Assembly: GCA_002271215.1 (NCBI GenBank)
Contig: CP018628.1
Span: 868,001-932,000, forward strand
Source: Lelliottia jeotgali
GTDB lineage: Bacteria; Pseudomonadota; Gammaproteobacteria; Enterobacterales; Enterobacteriaceae
Reading direction: 5' to 3'
Length of the DNA: 64,000 nucleotides
Made by a program: the position numbers and the translations under genes. Numbering within the stretch: position 1 is the first letter of the stretch; each line of letters starts with the position of its first letter. This document shows, piece after piece, positions 35,694 to 44,832 of the stretch. The notes below the pieces were generated by a model, which searched no databases, was not told the DNA's origin, and worked only from the letters and a program-made list of their open reading frames with translations.

Positions 35694-37061
35694 TCAGGAA
35701 TCTGGCGTCGCGTTGTTTTTCACAAACAACGTCAGCTGATCGCCTGGCTGCAGATTGCCTGTATCATCGTTCCAGCGCATCACATCTTTGATGTTCACGC
35801 CGTGCGTTTTCGCGATACTGGACAACGAATCACCCTTACGTACACGATAAGTAATGCTATCGCTGTTACGGGCGAGACGCTGCGCACTGCTGCCTGCGCC
35901 AACCGTCAGGTTCTGGCCAACTTTCAGATTTGAACCGCGCAGATTATTCCACTGCTGCAGATCTTTAGTGCTCACGCCGAGACGTGATGCAATGCCTGAA
36001 ATCGTATCACCTGAACGAACCTTGTAGCTACGGCTGGTAACGGATGACGCGTCTGCAATCAGCGTTGACTGAACAGCCGCAATTTCACCTGATGCCAGAG
36101 AATCACGAAGCTGTGCTGCGTGTTTCTGCGGAACGAGAACATACTGTGGCCCATTCGCGCCCAGCGTAGAACCCTTCACGCCAGCATTAAAGGTCTTCAG
36201 CTTTTGTACCGACATACCCGTCATATCAGCGACCTGTTTCATTTCAACCGGGCTGCTGAGGCTGACTCGTGCCAGTGCGCGACTTTCGTCGGACGAAGGC
36301 AGTTTGACGCCATAACGTTTGCTGTTTTTGAGTATATCGCTCAAAGCCAACATCTTCGGTACGTAAAGCTTAGTTTCCTGTGGTAGTGAGAGTGACCAAA
36401 AATCGGTGGGTTTGCCACGAGATTTGTTCGCTTTCATTGCCTTCAGGACACGACCTTCACCGCTGTTATACGCTGCAACCGTTAACAACCAGTCGCCGTC
36501 AAACATCTTATTCAGACGTTGCATCATGTCGAGAGCGGCAGTCGTTGAAGCGACTACATCACGACGCGCATCGTAGCCGCGTGTCTGTTTCAAACCATAA
36601 TTGCGCCCTGTGCTCGGAATGATCTGCCAAATGCCTGCGGCATTGGCGCCAGACGTCGCGTGCGGGTCAAAAGCGCTCTCCACTATGGGTAGTAGTACCA
36701 GTTCCATAGGCATGTTACGTTTCTTAACTTGCCCTGCTATCCAGTACATATACGGCTCTGCCCGTAAAGTTACATCGTGGAGATAGCTCTTATTACTTAA
36801 ATACTTCTGTTTTTGGTCGCGAATCCGGTTGTTTTCCGGAATTCCCATCTTCAGCTCGTCGCTAATAGAGGCCCACAAGTCCTGATCCTGCGCGAATGAC
36901 GTCCCATCGTCCATCCATCGCGCCTGACTTGTAAACTTCCCTGCTTCCCCTTGACCAGCTGCAGAAAGGCTCTGTGCGTGCTGCTGAACGTTACCAGTAT
37001 TCTGAGAAGACTGGCACCCAACAAGCAGGACAGAGGCGAGTAGTATCGCTTTTGCCTTCAT
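35694..37061 (-). CDS. mltD: Membrane-bound lytic transglycosylase D
   Basis: Outer-membrane lipoprotein that cleaves the MurNAc-GlcNAc bond of peptidoglycan with anhydro product formation. It has 455 residues. The lipobox LVGC gives Cys 16. The lysozyme-like SLT domain holds catalytic Glu in LPIVESAFDP (about residue 125) and the IIPSTGRNYGL and AYNSGEGRV motifs. Two clear LysM repeats follow (VRSGDTISGIAS and VRKGDSLSSIAK). It is divergent from no gene; gloB lies upstream on the same strand. Confidence 0.96.
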   Translation of the reverse strand: MKAKAILLASVLLVGCQSSQNTGNVQQHAQSLSAAGQGEAGKFTSQARWMDDGTSFAQDQDLWASISDELKMGIPENNRIRDQKQKYLSNKSYLHDVTLRAEPYMYWIAGQVKKRNMPMELVLLPIVESAFDPHATSGANAAGIWQIIPSTGRNYGLKQTRGYDARRDVVASTTAALDMMQRLNKMFDGDWLLTVAAYNSGEGRVLKAMKANKSRGKPTDFWSLSLPQETKLYVPKMLALSDILKNSKRYGVKLPSSDESRALARVSLSSPVEMKQVADMTGMSVQKLKTFNAGVKGSTLGANGPQYVLVPQKHAAQLRDSLASGEIAAVQSTLIADASSVTSRSYKVRSGDTISGIASRLGVSTKDLQQWNNLRGSNLKVGQNLTVGAGSSAQRLARNSDSITYRVRKGDSLSSIAKTHGVNIKDVMRWNDDTGNLQPGDQLTLFVKNNATPDS

Positions 37062-37132
37062 GTGTGTGTCAATAGTTGCTTAAAAGACGAGCGATAATAA
37101 CGGCGAAATTTTGAAAAGGCAACCCGCAATTC

Positions 37133-37888
37133 TCAGAAGTTATCTTTCTTTGACCGTAACCATGCAAAACGCTCTTCAGGTTGTTGCAAATTTGTTTCTT
37201 GGTTAATTTTATTAATTAAATCAATATCATCGATTCTTAGAAATAAATTTATTTTGCGCTCATTTTTCAGAATTACGGGCAGTGTATTTTGTTTTTTTAC
37301 CCGTAACTCATTCACTTTGTGGTAATAATCCTGAATCGCAGGATCCTCAGGAAGGATACTCAATGAAAACTTCATATTTGCTAATGTATACTCATGTGCG
37401 CAACAAATGAGGGTTTCGTCAGGAAGGGCGTTAATCTTCTGGAATGATTGATACATCTGCGTTGGTGTGCCTTCAAACAATCTTCCACAGCCACCAGAGA
37501 ACATCGTATCTCCGCAAAAAAGATAAGGAAAACTGAAGAAAGAAATGTGTCCGGAAGTGTGACCTGGTGTGGCAAATACAGACAATTCGCATCCCCGTAT
37601 GATGACTTTTTCGCCATCTTTGACTACGCGTGTCGTACCTTTATCGTGTGTCTCCTGCGGTCCGTATACCACCAGATGCGGAAATTTAGCCCGCAGGGCA
37701 GGAACGCCACCAACGTGATCGTTATGATGGTGAGTCAGTAAAATGGCTTCTGGCTGCCAGCCGTTTTCCTCAATCGCTTTCAATACCGGTGCCGCGTCAC
37801 CTGGGTCGACAATAATGCAGTGCCGCTCGTCGTCGACTAAAACCCAGATGTAGTTGTCCTGAAACGCGGGAATACTGATAAGATTCAT
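37133..37888 (-). CDS. gloB: Hydroxyacylglutathione hydrolase (glyoxalase II)
   Basis: Hydrolyses S-lactoylglutathione to D-lactate and glutathione, finishing methylglyoxal detoxification. It has 251 residues with a metallo-beta-lactamase fold. The binuclear metal motif THHHNDH is at about residues 53-59, with further ligands in [15 protein letters not shown] and CCAHEYT. The glutathione-binding C-terminal motif [11 protein letters not shown] is present. The 3' third is clearly AT-rich compared with its neighbours, but the sequence is conserved. It is divergent from yafS. Confidence 0.96.
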   Translation of the reverse strand: MNLISIPAFQDNYIWVLVDDERHCIIVDPGDAAPVLKAIEENGWQPEAILLTHHHNDHVGGVPALRAKFPHLVVYGPQETHDKGTTRVVKDGEKVIIRGCELSVFATPGHTSGHISFFSFPYLFCGDTMFSGGCGRLFEGTPTQMYQSFQKINALPDETLICCAHEYTLANMKFSLSILPEDPAIQDYYHKVNELRVKKQNTLPVILKNERKINLFLRIDDIDLINKINQETNLQQPEERFAWLRSKKDNF

Positions 37889-37920
37889 AAATTACCTCTC
37901 ATAACGTAACGGGTGTGTTG

Positions 37921-38637
37921 ATGAAGCCGGCAAGGATACCTCAGATTGTCTCAGCGCCAGAACACTGGTCTCAGTTGCGATGGGGTGAACACTATCGCGA
38001 AGCGCTGGAGCGTCAGCTCAATCCCTGGTTTGCCAAAATGTATGGTTTTCATCTGCTTAAGATTGGCAATCTGAGCGCGGAAATCAACTCTGAAAGCTGT
38101 GCCATCTCCCATCAGGTAAATGTGTCACTTAACGGTCATCCTCTTCAGGTTAAAGCCGATCCGCTCCATTTGCCATTCGCTGAGAAATCTGTCGACGCCT
38201 GTTTGATGGCCCACACCTTGCCCTGGTGTACGGATCCGCACCGTTTGCTGCGTGAAGCCGATCGGGTGCTGATTGATGATGGCTGGCTGGTGCTGAGCGG
38301 TTTCAATCCGATGAGCCTGATGGGGCTGCGCAAGCTGGTGCCGGTTTTACGCCGCACGTCACCTTATAATAGCCGCATGTTTACCTTCACCCGTCAGCTC
38401 GACTGGCTGTCATTGCTGAATTTTGAAGTGATGTATTACAGTGGCTTCCAGGTGTTACCCTGGGCGGGGAAGGGCGGAAAAATGCTGACAACGCATCTGC
38501 CAGCACTGGGATGTATGCAGCTCATCGTGGCGCGTAAGCGAACGGTTCCTCTTACGCTGAATCCGATGAAGCAGAGCAAATCAAAAGCACAAATCCGTCA
38601 GACCGTCGGAGCAACGCGGCAGTACCGAAAACCCTGA
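37921..38637 (+). CDS. yafS: SAM-dependent methyltransferase-like protein YafS
   Basis: A 238-residue protein with a methyltransferase-like fold: DPLHLPFAEKSVDACLMAHTLPW and the following READRVLIDDGWLVLSGFNP resemble UbiE/BioC motifs II and III, but the glycine-rich motif I is degenerate, so SAM binding is not certain. The function is unknown. The start at 37921 matches E. coli; two in-frame upstream codons (GTG, TTG) are alternatives. Its stop abuts the rnhA stop on the other strand. Confidence 0.9.
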   Translation: MKPARIPQIVSAPEHWSQLRWGEHYREALERQLNPWFAKMYGFHLLKIGNLSAEINSESCAISHQVNVSLNGHPLQVKADPLHLPFAEKSVDACLMAHTLPWCTDPHRLLREADRVLIDDGWLVLSGFNPMSLMGLRKLVPVLRRTSPYNSRMFTFTRQLDWLSLLNFEVMYYSGFQVLPWAGKGGKMLTTHLPALGCMQLIVARKRTVPLTLNPMKQSKSKAQIRQTVGATRQYRKP

Positions 38638-39105
38638 TCAGGATTCCGGCTGATAACCCACGTCGTCATGAATAGGATTCATCGCTGCTTCACGCGCAAG
38701 CTCGTCGCAACGTTCGTTTTCCGGATGCCCGGCATGGCCTTTCACCCATTCCCACTTGATTGTGTGATGACTCAGTGCGGCGTCCAGACGTTTCCAGAGA
38801 TCGACATTCTTAACCGGTTTCTTATCCGCGGTTTTCCAGCCACGCTTTTTCCAGTTGTGGATCCACTGAGTAATCCCCTGACGCACATACTGGCTGTCGG
38901 TGCTGATCACGATATCGCAATCTTCTTTTAATGCTTCCAGCGCAACGATGGCAGCCATCAGCTCCATGCGGTTGTTGGTGGTCAGACGATAGCCTTCATT
39001 AAAGGTTTTCTCGTGCTGACGGTAACGCAAAATGGCGCCATAGCCGCCCGGCCCTGGATTTCCGAGGCAAGATCCATCGGTGAAAATTTCTACCTGCTTA
39101 GTCAT
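38638..39105 (-). CDS. rnhA: Ribonuclease HI
   Basis: Degrades the RNA strand of RNA-DNA hybrids. It has 155 residues from the ATG at 39105, matching the E. coli start; the open frame extends upstream through the dnaQ promoter region but that part is not family-like. The DEDD catalytic residues are D10 ([11 protein letters not shown]), E48 (NRMELMA), D70 (STDSQYV) and D134 (NERCDELA). It is divergent from dnaQ with only a 64-bp gap, the classic rnhA-dnaQ arrangement of overlapping promoters. Confidence 0.98.
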   Translation of the reverse strand: MTKQVEIFTDGSCLGNPGPGGYGAILRYRQHEKTFNEGYRLTTNNRMELMAAIVALEALKEDCDIVISTDSQYVRQGITQWIHNWKKRGWKTADKKPVKNVDLWKRLDAALSHHTIKWEWVKGHAGHPENERCDELAREAAMNPIHDDVGYQPES

Positions 39106-39169
39106 CTCTGGTAGACTTCCTGTATTTGAAACGATCAGTAAAACGACGAGTCTGACATAAATGACCGAT

Positions 39170-39898
39170 ATGAGCACTGCAATTACACGACAGATCGTCC
39201 TCGATACCGAAACCACCGGTATGAACCAGATTGGCGCGCACTACGAAGGGCACAAGATCATTGAGATCGGCGCAGTCGAAGTGATCAACCGTCGTCTCAC
39301 CGGCAACAATTTCCACGTTTACCTGAAACCCGATCGGCTGGTGGACCCGGAAGCGTTTGGCGTTCACGGAATTGCCGATGAGTTCCTACTGGATAAACCG
39401 ACGTTCGCAGATGTCGCTGATGAGTTTATCGAATACATCAGCGGGGCGGAGCTGGTCATCCACAACGCATCGTTCGATATCGGCTTTATGGACTATGAAT
39501 TCAGCAAGCTGAATCGCGGTATTCCAAAAACCAATACCTTCTGCAAAGTCACCGACAGTCTGGCGCTGGCGAGGAAAATGTTCCCCGGCAAGCGCAACAG
39601 CCTCGATGCATTGTGCTCGCGCTATGAAATAGACAACACCAAGCGTACGCTGCATGGCGCATTGCTCGATGCCCAGATTCTGGCGGATGTTTATCTGACC
39701 ATGACGGGTGGGCAAACATCGATGGCCTTTAGCAACGAAAACGATTCACGTCAGGCGGGCGATACTGGAATTCAGCGCGTGGTGCGCCAGGCGAGTCGCC
39801 TGCGGGTGATTTTAGCCAGTGATGAAGAGGTCGCGGCCCATGAATCACGTCTCGATCTCGTGCAAAAGAAAGGCGGCAGCTGCCTCTGGCGAGCGTAA
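39170..39898 (+). CDS. dnaQ: DNA polymerase III epsilon subunit (proofreading)
   Basis: 3'-5' exonuclease of the replicative polymerase core. It has 242 residues from the ATG at 39170 (STAITRQIV); an in-frame ATG at 39161 would add three residues. DEDDh motifs: D12 and E14 in [10 protein letters not shown] in HNASFDIGF, and H and D in [11 protein letters not shown]. The C-terminal tail (about 190-242) binds DnaE. The clamp-binding QTSMAF follows the exonuclease domain. Confidence 0.97.
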   Translation: MSTAITRQIVLDTETTGMNQIGAHYEGHKIIEIGAVEVINRRLTGNNFHVYLKPDRLVDPEAFGVHGIADEFLLDKPTFADVADEFIEYISGAELVIHNASFDIGFMDYEFSKLNRGIPKTNTFCKVTDSLALARKMFPGKRNSLDALCSRYEIDNTKRTLHGALLDAQILADVYLTMTGGQTSMAFSNENDSRQAGDTGIQRVVRQASRLRVILASDEEVAAHESRLDLVQKKGGSCLWRA

Positions 39899-40028
39899 CG
39901 GACACAGTAATGCTGTTAAAATCACCGTGTGGGCGAATTTTGCAGCAACCGATTCAAAAGTTGAGAAAAAGCGTTGACGGGATCAGAACCAAACCGTAAT
40001 ATTCGCCTCGTTCCCAAGGGAACAATGC

Positions 40029-40105
40029 GGAGCGGTAGTTCAGTCGGTTAGAATACCTGCCTGTCACGCAGGGGGTCGCGGGTTCGAGTCCCGTCCGTTC
40101 CGCCA
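40029..40105 (+). tRNA. aspV: tRNA-Asp(GTC)
   Basis: 77 nt with CCA; the anticodon GTC is in loop CTGTCAC. It is identical to aspU at 30591-30667. In other enterobacteria the region after aspV is a site of lineage-specific insertions; here it is followed by the peptide ABC/GGT operon. Confidence 0.97.
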
Positions 40106-40111
40106 CATTAG

Positions 40112-40143
40112 AAAGCCTGAATCAGAAATGATTCAGGCTTTCG
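40112..40143 (+). terminator. Terminator after aspV
   Basis: AAAGCCTGAATCA-GAAA-TGATTCAGGCTTT: a perfect 13-bp stem with a GNRA-type GAAA loop and a short T-run. Confidence 0.88.
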
Positions 40144-40485
40144 TCATTTCAGCGCTTTCCTTTTCTTATCTCATCTCAAAGTTAGTTAACAAAAAGTTAA
40201 TAATCACAGTGCAATTAATTAACAATTGTTCGATTTTGGTGCGAATATTGCACTTATAATGTGCAAATCCTGCTTTTCACTCCGCTATAAACATTTCTTC
40301 TTGTAACAATCTTGTAAAAATAATCTCCAGATAATCATTAGCTTACTTACGATTTTCCAGAAAGTTCCTGAACCAATCATTTATTGGTTCGCAAATTGCT
40401 TAATCATTAGGGCAATAAGTATTTATCTATATCAATAACTTATTGTTAATAAAAATAAAGCAATGATGAGAGCAGGCGAACCAAT
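40144..40485. promoter_or_regulatory. AT-rich control region of the GntR-ABC-GGT operon
   Basis: About 340 bp without a gene, visibly AT-rich. It contains TTGCAC-TTATAAT-GTGCAA (40248-40266), a 6-bp dyad with a perfect -10-like TATAAT inside it, and GAACCAAT-CATTT-ATTGGTTC (40370-40390), an 8-bp perfect dyad whose left half recurs as GAACCAAT at 40478-40485 directly against the regulator ATG. No good -35 matches the TATAAT at 16-18 bp, so promoter use may need an activator. No small ORF with a ribosome site was found. Confidence 0.55.
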
Positions 40486-41205
40486 ATGGAAAAACCGTCA
40501 CGGTTTCTGGCTAATTCCAGCACCGCGCTTGAGCAGTTGCGCGGTCTAATCAACCAGCACGAGTCAACACCAGGCATTCCGCTGCCCACTGAACGTGAGC
40601 TGTCGGAAACACTCGGCGTAGGGCGACGCGAAGTTCGCCGTGCGCTGGACGTGCTGGAAGAAGAGGGACGCATCTGGCGCAAGCAGGGCAAAGGCACTTT
40701 TATTGGCCCTGCCGCGCCGGTTGAACCTCTGGCGCTTCAGGGGCTGGTACAGCAAACCAATCTGCTGGAAGTGATGGAAGCGCGTCTGCAGCTCGAACCC
40801 GGCTTAGCCCGTCTTGCGGCACTGCGTGCCACCAGGGAAAACCTCGCGCTGATGCAGCGCATGCTGGAACGCATCGATAAGGTCAGCCCGGATGACCGCG
40901 ATCTGAATGAACTGTGGGACAGTGCCTTTCATCGCGCTATTGCCGAAGCCGCGGGCAACCGCCTGATGCTGGGCTTGTTTGATGCCATTGATGCCGTCCG
41001 GCGCGAGCCTGGCTGGCAGCATCTGCGTGAGCTGGCGCGAACGCCGGAGCGTGTCGACAGCTACAACGATCATCACCACAAAATCATGACCGCGATTATC
41101 CATCGCCAGCCTAATGAAGCAGCCGCCGCCATGCGCGAACACCTGCAAACCCTGCAAACTGCCCTGATCCAGGCCATCAACCTTGAGGATGATTCCCTGT
41201 TATGA
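40486..41205 (+). CDS. GntR-family regulator, FCD (FadR-type) effector domain
   Basis: DNA-binding regulator of 239 residues. The winged helix at about 1-75 shows PLPTERELSETLGVGRREVRR. The all-helical FCD domain (about 90-230) contains LEVMEARLQLEPGLARLAA and the metal-site residues Asp and His in WDSAFHRAIAEAAGN, with further His in DHHHKIMTAI and MREHLQTL; such domains bind small carboxylates or amino acids. The first gene of a tightly coupled operon, it overlaps the next by 4 bp, which suggests it controls its own transport operon. The three GAACCAAT elements upstream are the likely operator (inference). The effector is unknown. Confidence 0.88.
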   Translation: MEKPSRFLANSSTALEQLRGLINQHESTPGIPLPTERELSETLGVGRREVRRALDVLEEEGRIWRKQGKGTFIGPAAPVEPLALQGLVQQTNLLEVMEARLQLEPGLARLAALRATRENLALMQRMLERIDKVSPDDRDLNELWDSAFHRAIAEAAGNRLMLGLFDAIDAVRREPGWQHLRELARTPERVDSYNDHHHKIMTAIIHRQPNEAAAAMREHLQTLQTALIQAINLEDDSLL

Positions 41206-42215
41206 CGACGATCCCTTTTAAGGAGGCAGCGCCAGTCCTTCGCCTGCACAATCTCAATGTGAAATTCGCCGGGTCGCCAGTAAGCGTGCTCGACGGTATT
41301 TCACTCACCGTCAAATCCGGTGAAACGCTGGCGCTGGTGGGTGAATCTGGTTGCGGAAAAAGTATCACTTCGCTGGCGCTGATGGGGCTACTGCCCGCCA
41401 GTGCGCAAATTGTCAGTGGGGAGATGCACTTCCGCCGCCACGATCTGCGCAAGCTCTCCCCGCGTGAATACGCCGATCTTCGCGGTAGCGAACTGGCGAT
41501 GATTTTTCAGGAGCCGATGACGTCCCTTAACCCGGCTTTCACGCTGGGCGATCAGCTTAGCGAAGCGGTGATTCGCCACCAGAAAATGTCCAAAACTGAA
41601 GCGATGAAGGTGGCGCTGCAAATTCTGGAAAAAGTCCAGATCCCGGCCCCGGAAATGCGTCTTAAAGCCTATCCGCACCAGCTTTCCGGCGGGATGCGTC
41701 AGCGTGTGATGATTGCGATGGCGCTGATCAACCACCCGCGTCTTCTGATTGCCGATGAACCGACAACGGCGCTGGATGTCACCATTCAGGCGCAAATTCT
41801 GACGCTGCTGAATACCTTAAAAGCCGAAACCGGCACCGCCGTGCTGATGATCACTCACGATCTGGGCGTGGTTGCCGAAGTCGCGCAGCAGGTGGCGGTG
41901 ATGTACGCCGGACAGGTGGTGGAGCAGGGCAGCGTCGAGAGTATCTTTGCCGATCCGCAGCATCCCTACACCATCGGCCTGATGGGGTCTATCCCGTCAC
42001 TCGGCGCACGAAAAGGCCAGCTTTCCACGATTCCTGGTAGCGTGCCGCTGCCTGAATCCATGCCGAAGGGCTGTCGTTTTGCCACCCGCTGCCCGTTTGC
42101 CCAGACCCGTTGTCACGACGAAAAACCACCGCTCAATACGCTGGGAACCGCCCATCAGGTGGCTTGTTTCCGCGTGCCACTTGAGCAACACATTGCGTTG
42201 GGAGAAATCGCATGA
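41202..42215 (+). CDS. Peptide-type ABC transporter ATPase (DppD/OppD class)
   Basis: First of two ATPases of a dipeptide/oligopeptide/glutathione-class importer; 337 residues. Walker A is GESGCGKS (about 49-56), the signature LSGGMRQRVMIAMAL, Walker B LLIADEPTTALD and the switch ITHDLGVV. The C-terminal oligopeptide-transporter domain carries the cysteine-bearing GCRFATRCPFAQTRC segment characteristic of DppD/OppD. It overlaps both neighbours by 4 bp (ATGA), so stoichiometric translation is expected. Confidence 0.92.
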   Translation: MTTIPFKEAAPVLRLHNLNVKFAGSPVSVLDGISLTVKSGETLALVGESGCGKSITSLALMGLLPASAQIVSGEMHFRRHDLRKLSPREYADLRGSELAMIFQEPMTSLNPAFTLGDQLSEAVIRHQKMSKTEAMKVALQILEKVQIPAPEMRLKAYPHQLSGGMRQRVMIAMALINHPRLLIADEPTTALDVTIQAQILTLLNTLKAETGTAVLMITHDLGVVAEVAQQVAVMYAGQVVEQGSVESIFADPQHPYTIGLMGSIPSLGARKGQLSTIPGSVPLPESMPKGCRFATRCPFAQTRCHDEKPPLNTLGTAHQVACFRVPLEQHIALGEIA

Positions 42216-43294
42216 CCACCCCGATTCTTGAAGCCCGTGATTTGAGCAAACTTTTTCCCGGCCCGAAAAAGCTGTTTACCCCGGCGCGTTTTGTGACAGC
42301 GGTAGACCGGGTGTCACTCGCCGTAATGCCTGGCGAAACGCTGGCGATTGTCGGCGAGTCCGGCTCTGGTAAATCCACCCTTGGGCGTTTACTGCTCCGC
42401 CTGCTGGCGGCCAGCGAAGGGCGCGTTTTTTATCAGGGGGAAGAGATCACCCATGCGTCCGGTTCGCGCCTTAACCAGCTTCGCCGCGAGCTGCAAATCA
42501 TCTTCCAGGACCCGTTTGCTTCGCTCAATCCGCGCATGACGGTAGAACAGATCGTCGGTGAGCCTTTGTGGCTTCACCAGAATATGAAAAAGCCAGATCG
42601 GCAGTATCGCGTAGCGGAACTGCTGAAAACCGTCGGGCTGCCTGCGGCCTGGGCCGGGCGCTATCCGCACGAATTTTCCGGCGGACAGCGTCAGCGTATC
42701 GGTATTGCGCGTGCGTTAGCCTCTGGGCCAAAACTGCTTCTGGGCGATGAACCTGTTTCCGCGCTGGACGTGTCCGTCCAGGCGCAGGTGGTGAATTTAC
42801 TCGAAAGTCTGAAGCACCAGCTCGGACTGACAATGGTGATCGTCGCTCACGGTCTGGCGGTGATTCGTCACATGAGCGACCGCGTAGCGGTGATGTATCT
42901 CGGCCAGATTGTCGAGCTGGCGACCGTCGATGAAATTTTTGACGCACCGCTGCACCCGTATACTCAGGCGTTGATTGCCTCTGCGCCGCAAATGCAGCCG
43001 GGCATGCAGCGCGAAACACCGCTGTTGCAGGGCGATTTACCGAATCCGGCGAATCCGCCGTCCGGGTGTCGTTTCCACACCCGCTGTCCGTACGTCACCG
43101 ATGAATGCCGCCAGGTCGAACCTATTACTCAGGTTCTGGACGGTGGACGCCAGGTCTCTTGCCATCGCTGGCAGGACATTAACCGCGATCGCAGTGTTAT
43201 CCAGATAGCACCGCCATCCGCCGCCTTTTTGCGCCGCCGCGCGCTGTTTGAACATGCGGCATCACTCTCGTCTCTTCCAGCAAGGAACTCATGA
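42212..43294 (+). CDS. Peptide-type ABC transporter ATPase (DppF/OppF class)
   Basis: Second ATPase; 360 residues. Walker A GESGSGKS, signature FSGGQRQRIGIARAL and Walker B LLLGDEPVSALD are intact. The switch His (H213) is followed by Gly (VAHGLAV) where the family usually has Asp. The oligopeptide C-terminal segment GCRFHTRCPYVTDEC is present. About 35 residues after it (from RWQDI to PARNS) form a C-terminal tail that I do not recognise. It overlaps the binding-protein gene by 4 bp. Confidence 0.9.
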   Translation: MTTPILEARDLSKLFPGPKKLFTPARFVTAVDRVSLAVMPGETLAIVGESGSGKSTLGRLLLRLLAASEGRVFYQGEEITHASGSRLNQLRRELQIIFQDPFASLNPRMTVEQIVGEPLWLHQNMKKPDRQYRVAELLKTVGLPAAWAGRYPHEFSGGQRQRIGIARALASGPKLLLGDEPVSALDVSVQAQVVNLLESLKHQLGLTMVIVAHGLAVIRHMSDRVAVMYLGQIVELATVDEIFDAPLHPYTQALIASAPQMQPGMQRETPLLQGDLPNPANPPSGCRFHTRCPYVTDECRQVEPITQVLDGGRQVSCHRWQDINRDRSVIQIAPPSAAFLRRRALFEHAASLSSLPARNS

Positions 43295-44811
43295 TAATGA
43301 CAATGCGTAATTCTCTTTTGACCGTACTGGGAAGTGTTATGTTGTTGGGCGCTGCGCTACCCGCACACTCGGAAAGCGTTCTGCGAATCGGTCTGGGTGC
43401 AGACCCGGATATGCTCGACCCTCATCTGGCGCGTACCTACTATGGCCGCTTCGTTTTTGCCTCCCTGTGTGACAGGCTGGTGGACGTGGATGAAAATCTG
43501 AAGGTGGTGCCGGGTCTGGCAAAAGACTGGTCATGGAGCGAAGACAACAAAACCCTGACCATGAATCTGCGTGAAGGTGTCACCTTCCACGATGGCGAAA
43601 AATTTGATGCCGAAGCGGCGAAATACAACCTCGAACGCGCCCTGACGCTGAAAGGCTCGCTGCGTAAAAGTGAAATCTCATCCGTCGAATCGGTGGAGGT
43701 TAAAAGCCCGACGCAAATCGCCATCCACCTGAAAACCCCGGACGCGGCGCTGCTGATGCAACTGACCGACCGCGCGGGGGCGATGATGGCCCCGGAAGCG
43801 GCCAAAAAACCGGATTTCGCCGCTCATCCGGTCTGCTCTGGCCCGTACAAATTTGACAGTCGCGTCTCGCAGGACCGCATCGTTCTAAGCCGTTTCGACA
43901 ACTACTGGAACAAAGACGCCTACCACTTCGACAAAATCATTTACCTGCCAATCCCGGATGCCTCGGTGCGCCTGGCTAACCTACGCGCGGGTGACCTGGA
44001 TCTGACGGAAGGCATCGCTGCCAGCGACGTGAAAACCGTCGAAGCGGACAGCAAACTGGCGCTGGCGAAAGTCACCGGCCTCGGTTATCAGGGCATCACC
44101 TTTAATATCAATAACGGTAAAGTCCCGGCTAACGATCCGTTCAAAGATGCGCGCGTGCGTGAAGCGTTCTCCTTGGCCATCGACCGCGATGCGCTGAATC
44201 AGGTGGTGTTCGAAGGCTTGTACACTCCGGCAAACCAGGCGTTTTCCCCTGTCAGTCCATACCACGTTAACGTGCCGGTTCCGGCTCGCGACGTAGAAAA
44301 AGCCAAAGCGTTATTGAAAGAAGCGGGCATTAACGGGCCGCTGAACGTCAATCTGTTGGTGCCAAATAACCCAACTTCACAGCAGGTGGGCCAGGTTCTG
44401 CAGGCAATGACCGCAGAAGCAGGCATTAACCTTAATCTGCAAATGACCGAATTTGCCACGCTGCTCGATCGCCAGCAGAGCGGTGATTATCAGCTGAGTT
44501 TCTCCGGCTGGTCCGGTCGTCCGGATCCGGATGGCAGCATCTTTGGTTTCATCAACAGTAAAGGCAACCTCAACGATGGTCGTTACAGCAATGCGCAGGT
44601 CGACGAGTGGCTGACCCAGGCGCGTCTGAGCACCGATCCCGCCGCACGCCAGCCGCTGTACGACAAAGTTGTGAAGCAGCTGCAAACCGATATGCCGATT
44701 GCTTACCTCTATTTCGAGCCACGTATTTTTGGCCTGAACAAAAGCGTGCAGGGCTTCAAACCGTATCCGGACGGCATCGTGCGTCTGGCGGGCTTGTCGC
44801 TTGCTAAGTAA
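43291..44811 (+). CDS. Periplasmic peptide-binding protein (SBP family 5)
   Basis: Extracytoplasmic binding protein of 506 residues. The signal peptide runs to about residue 27 (LLGAALPAHS), with no lipobox Cys, so it is soluble in the periplasm. The SBP_bac_5 signatures are the start LRIGLGADPDMLDPHLAR, then LREGVTFHDGEKFDAE and the hinge region VREAFSLAIDRDAL. It resembles the glutathione/dipeptide binders GsiB and DppA more than OppA. The ligand is unknown; the linked GGT-family enzyme suggests gamma-glutamyl compounds (inference). Three Met codons lie within the first five residues, so the exact start is uncertain. Confidence 0.9.
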   Translation: MIMTMRNSLLTVLGSVMLLGAALPAHSESVLRIGLGADPDMLDPHLARTYYGRFVFASLCDRLVDVDENLKVVPGLAKDWSWSEDNKTLTMNLREGVTFHDGEKFDAEAAKYNLERALTLKGSLRKSEISSVESVEVKSPTQIAIHLKTPDAALLMQLTDRAGAMMAPEAAKKPDFAAHPVCSGPYKFDSRVSQDRIVLSRFDNYWNKDAYHFDKIIYLPIPDASVRLANLRAGDLDLTEGIAASDVKTVEADSKLALAKVTGLGYQGITFNINNGKVPANDPFKDARVREAFSLAIDRDALNQVVFEGLYTPANQAFSPVSPYHVNVPVPARDVEKAKALLKEAGINGPLNVNLLVPNNPTSQQVGQVLQAMTAEAGINLNLQMTEFATLLDRQQSGDYQLSFSGWSGRPDPDGSIFGFINSKGNLNDGRYSNAQVDEWLTQARLSTDPAARQPLYDKVVKQLQTDMPIAYLYFEPRIFGLNKSVQGFKPYPDGIVRLAGLSLAK

Positions 44812-44832
44812 CTGAGGGCGTGAGGAGAAACC

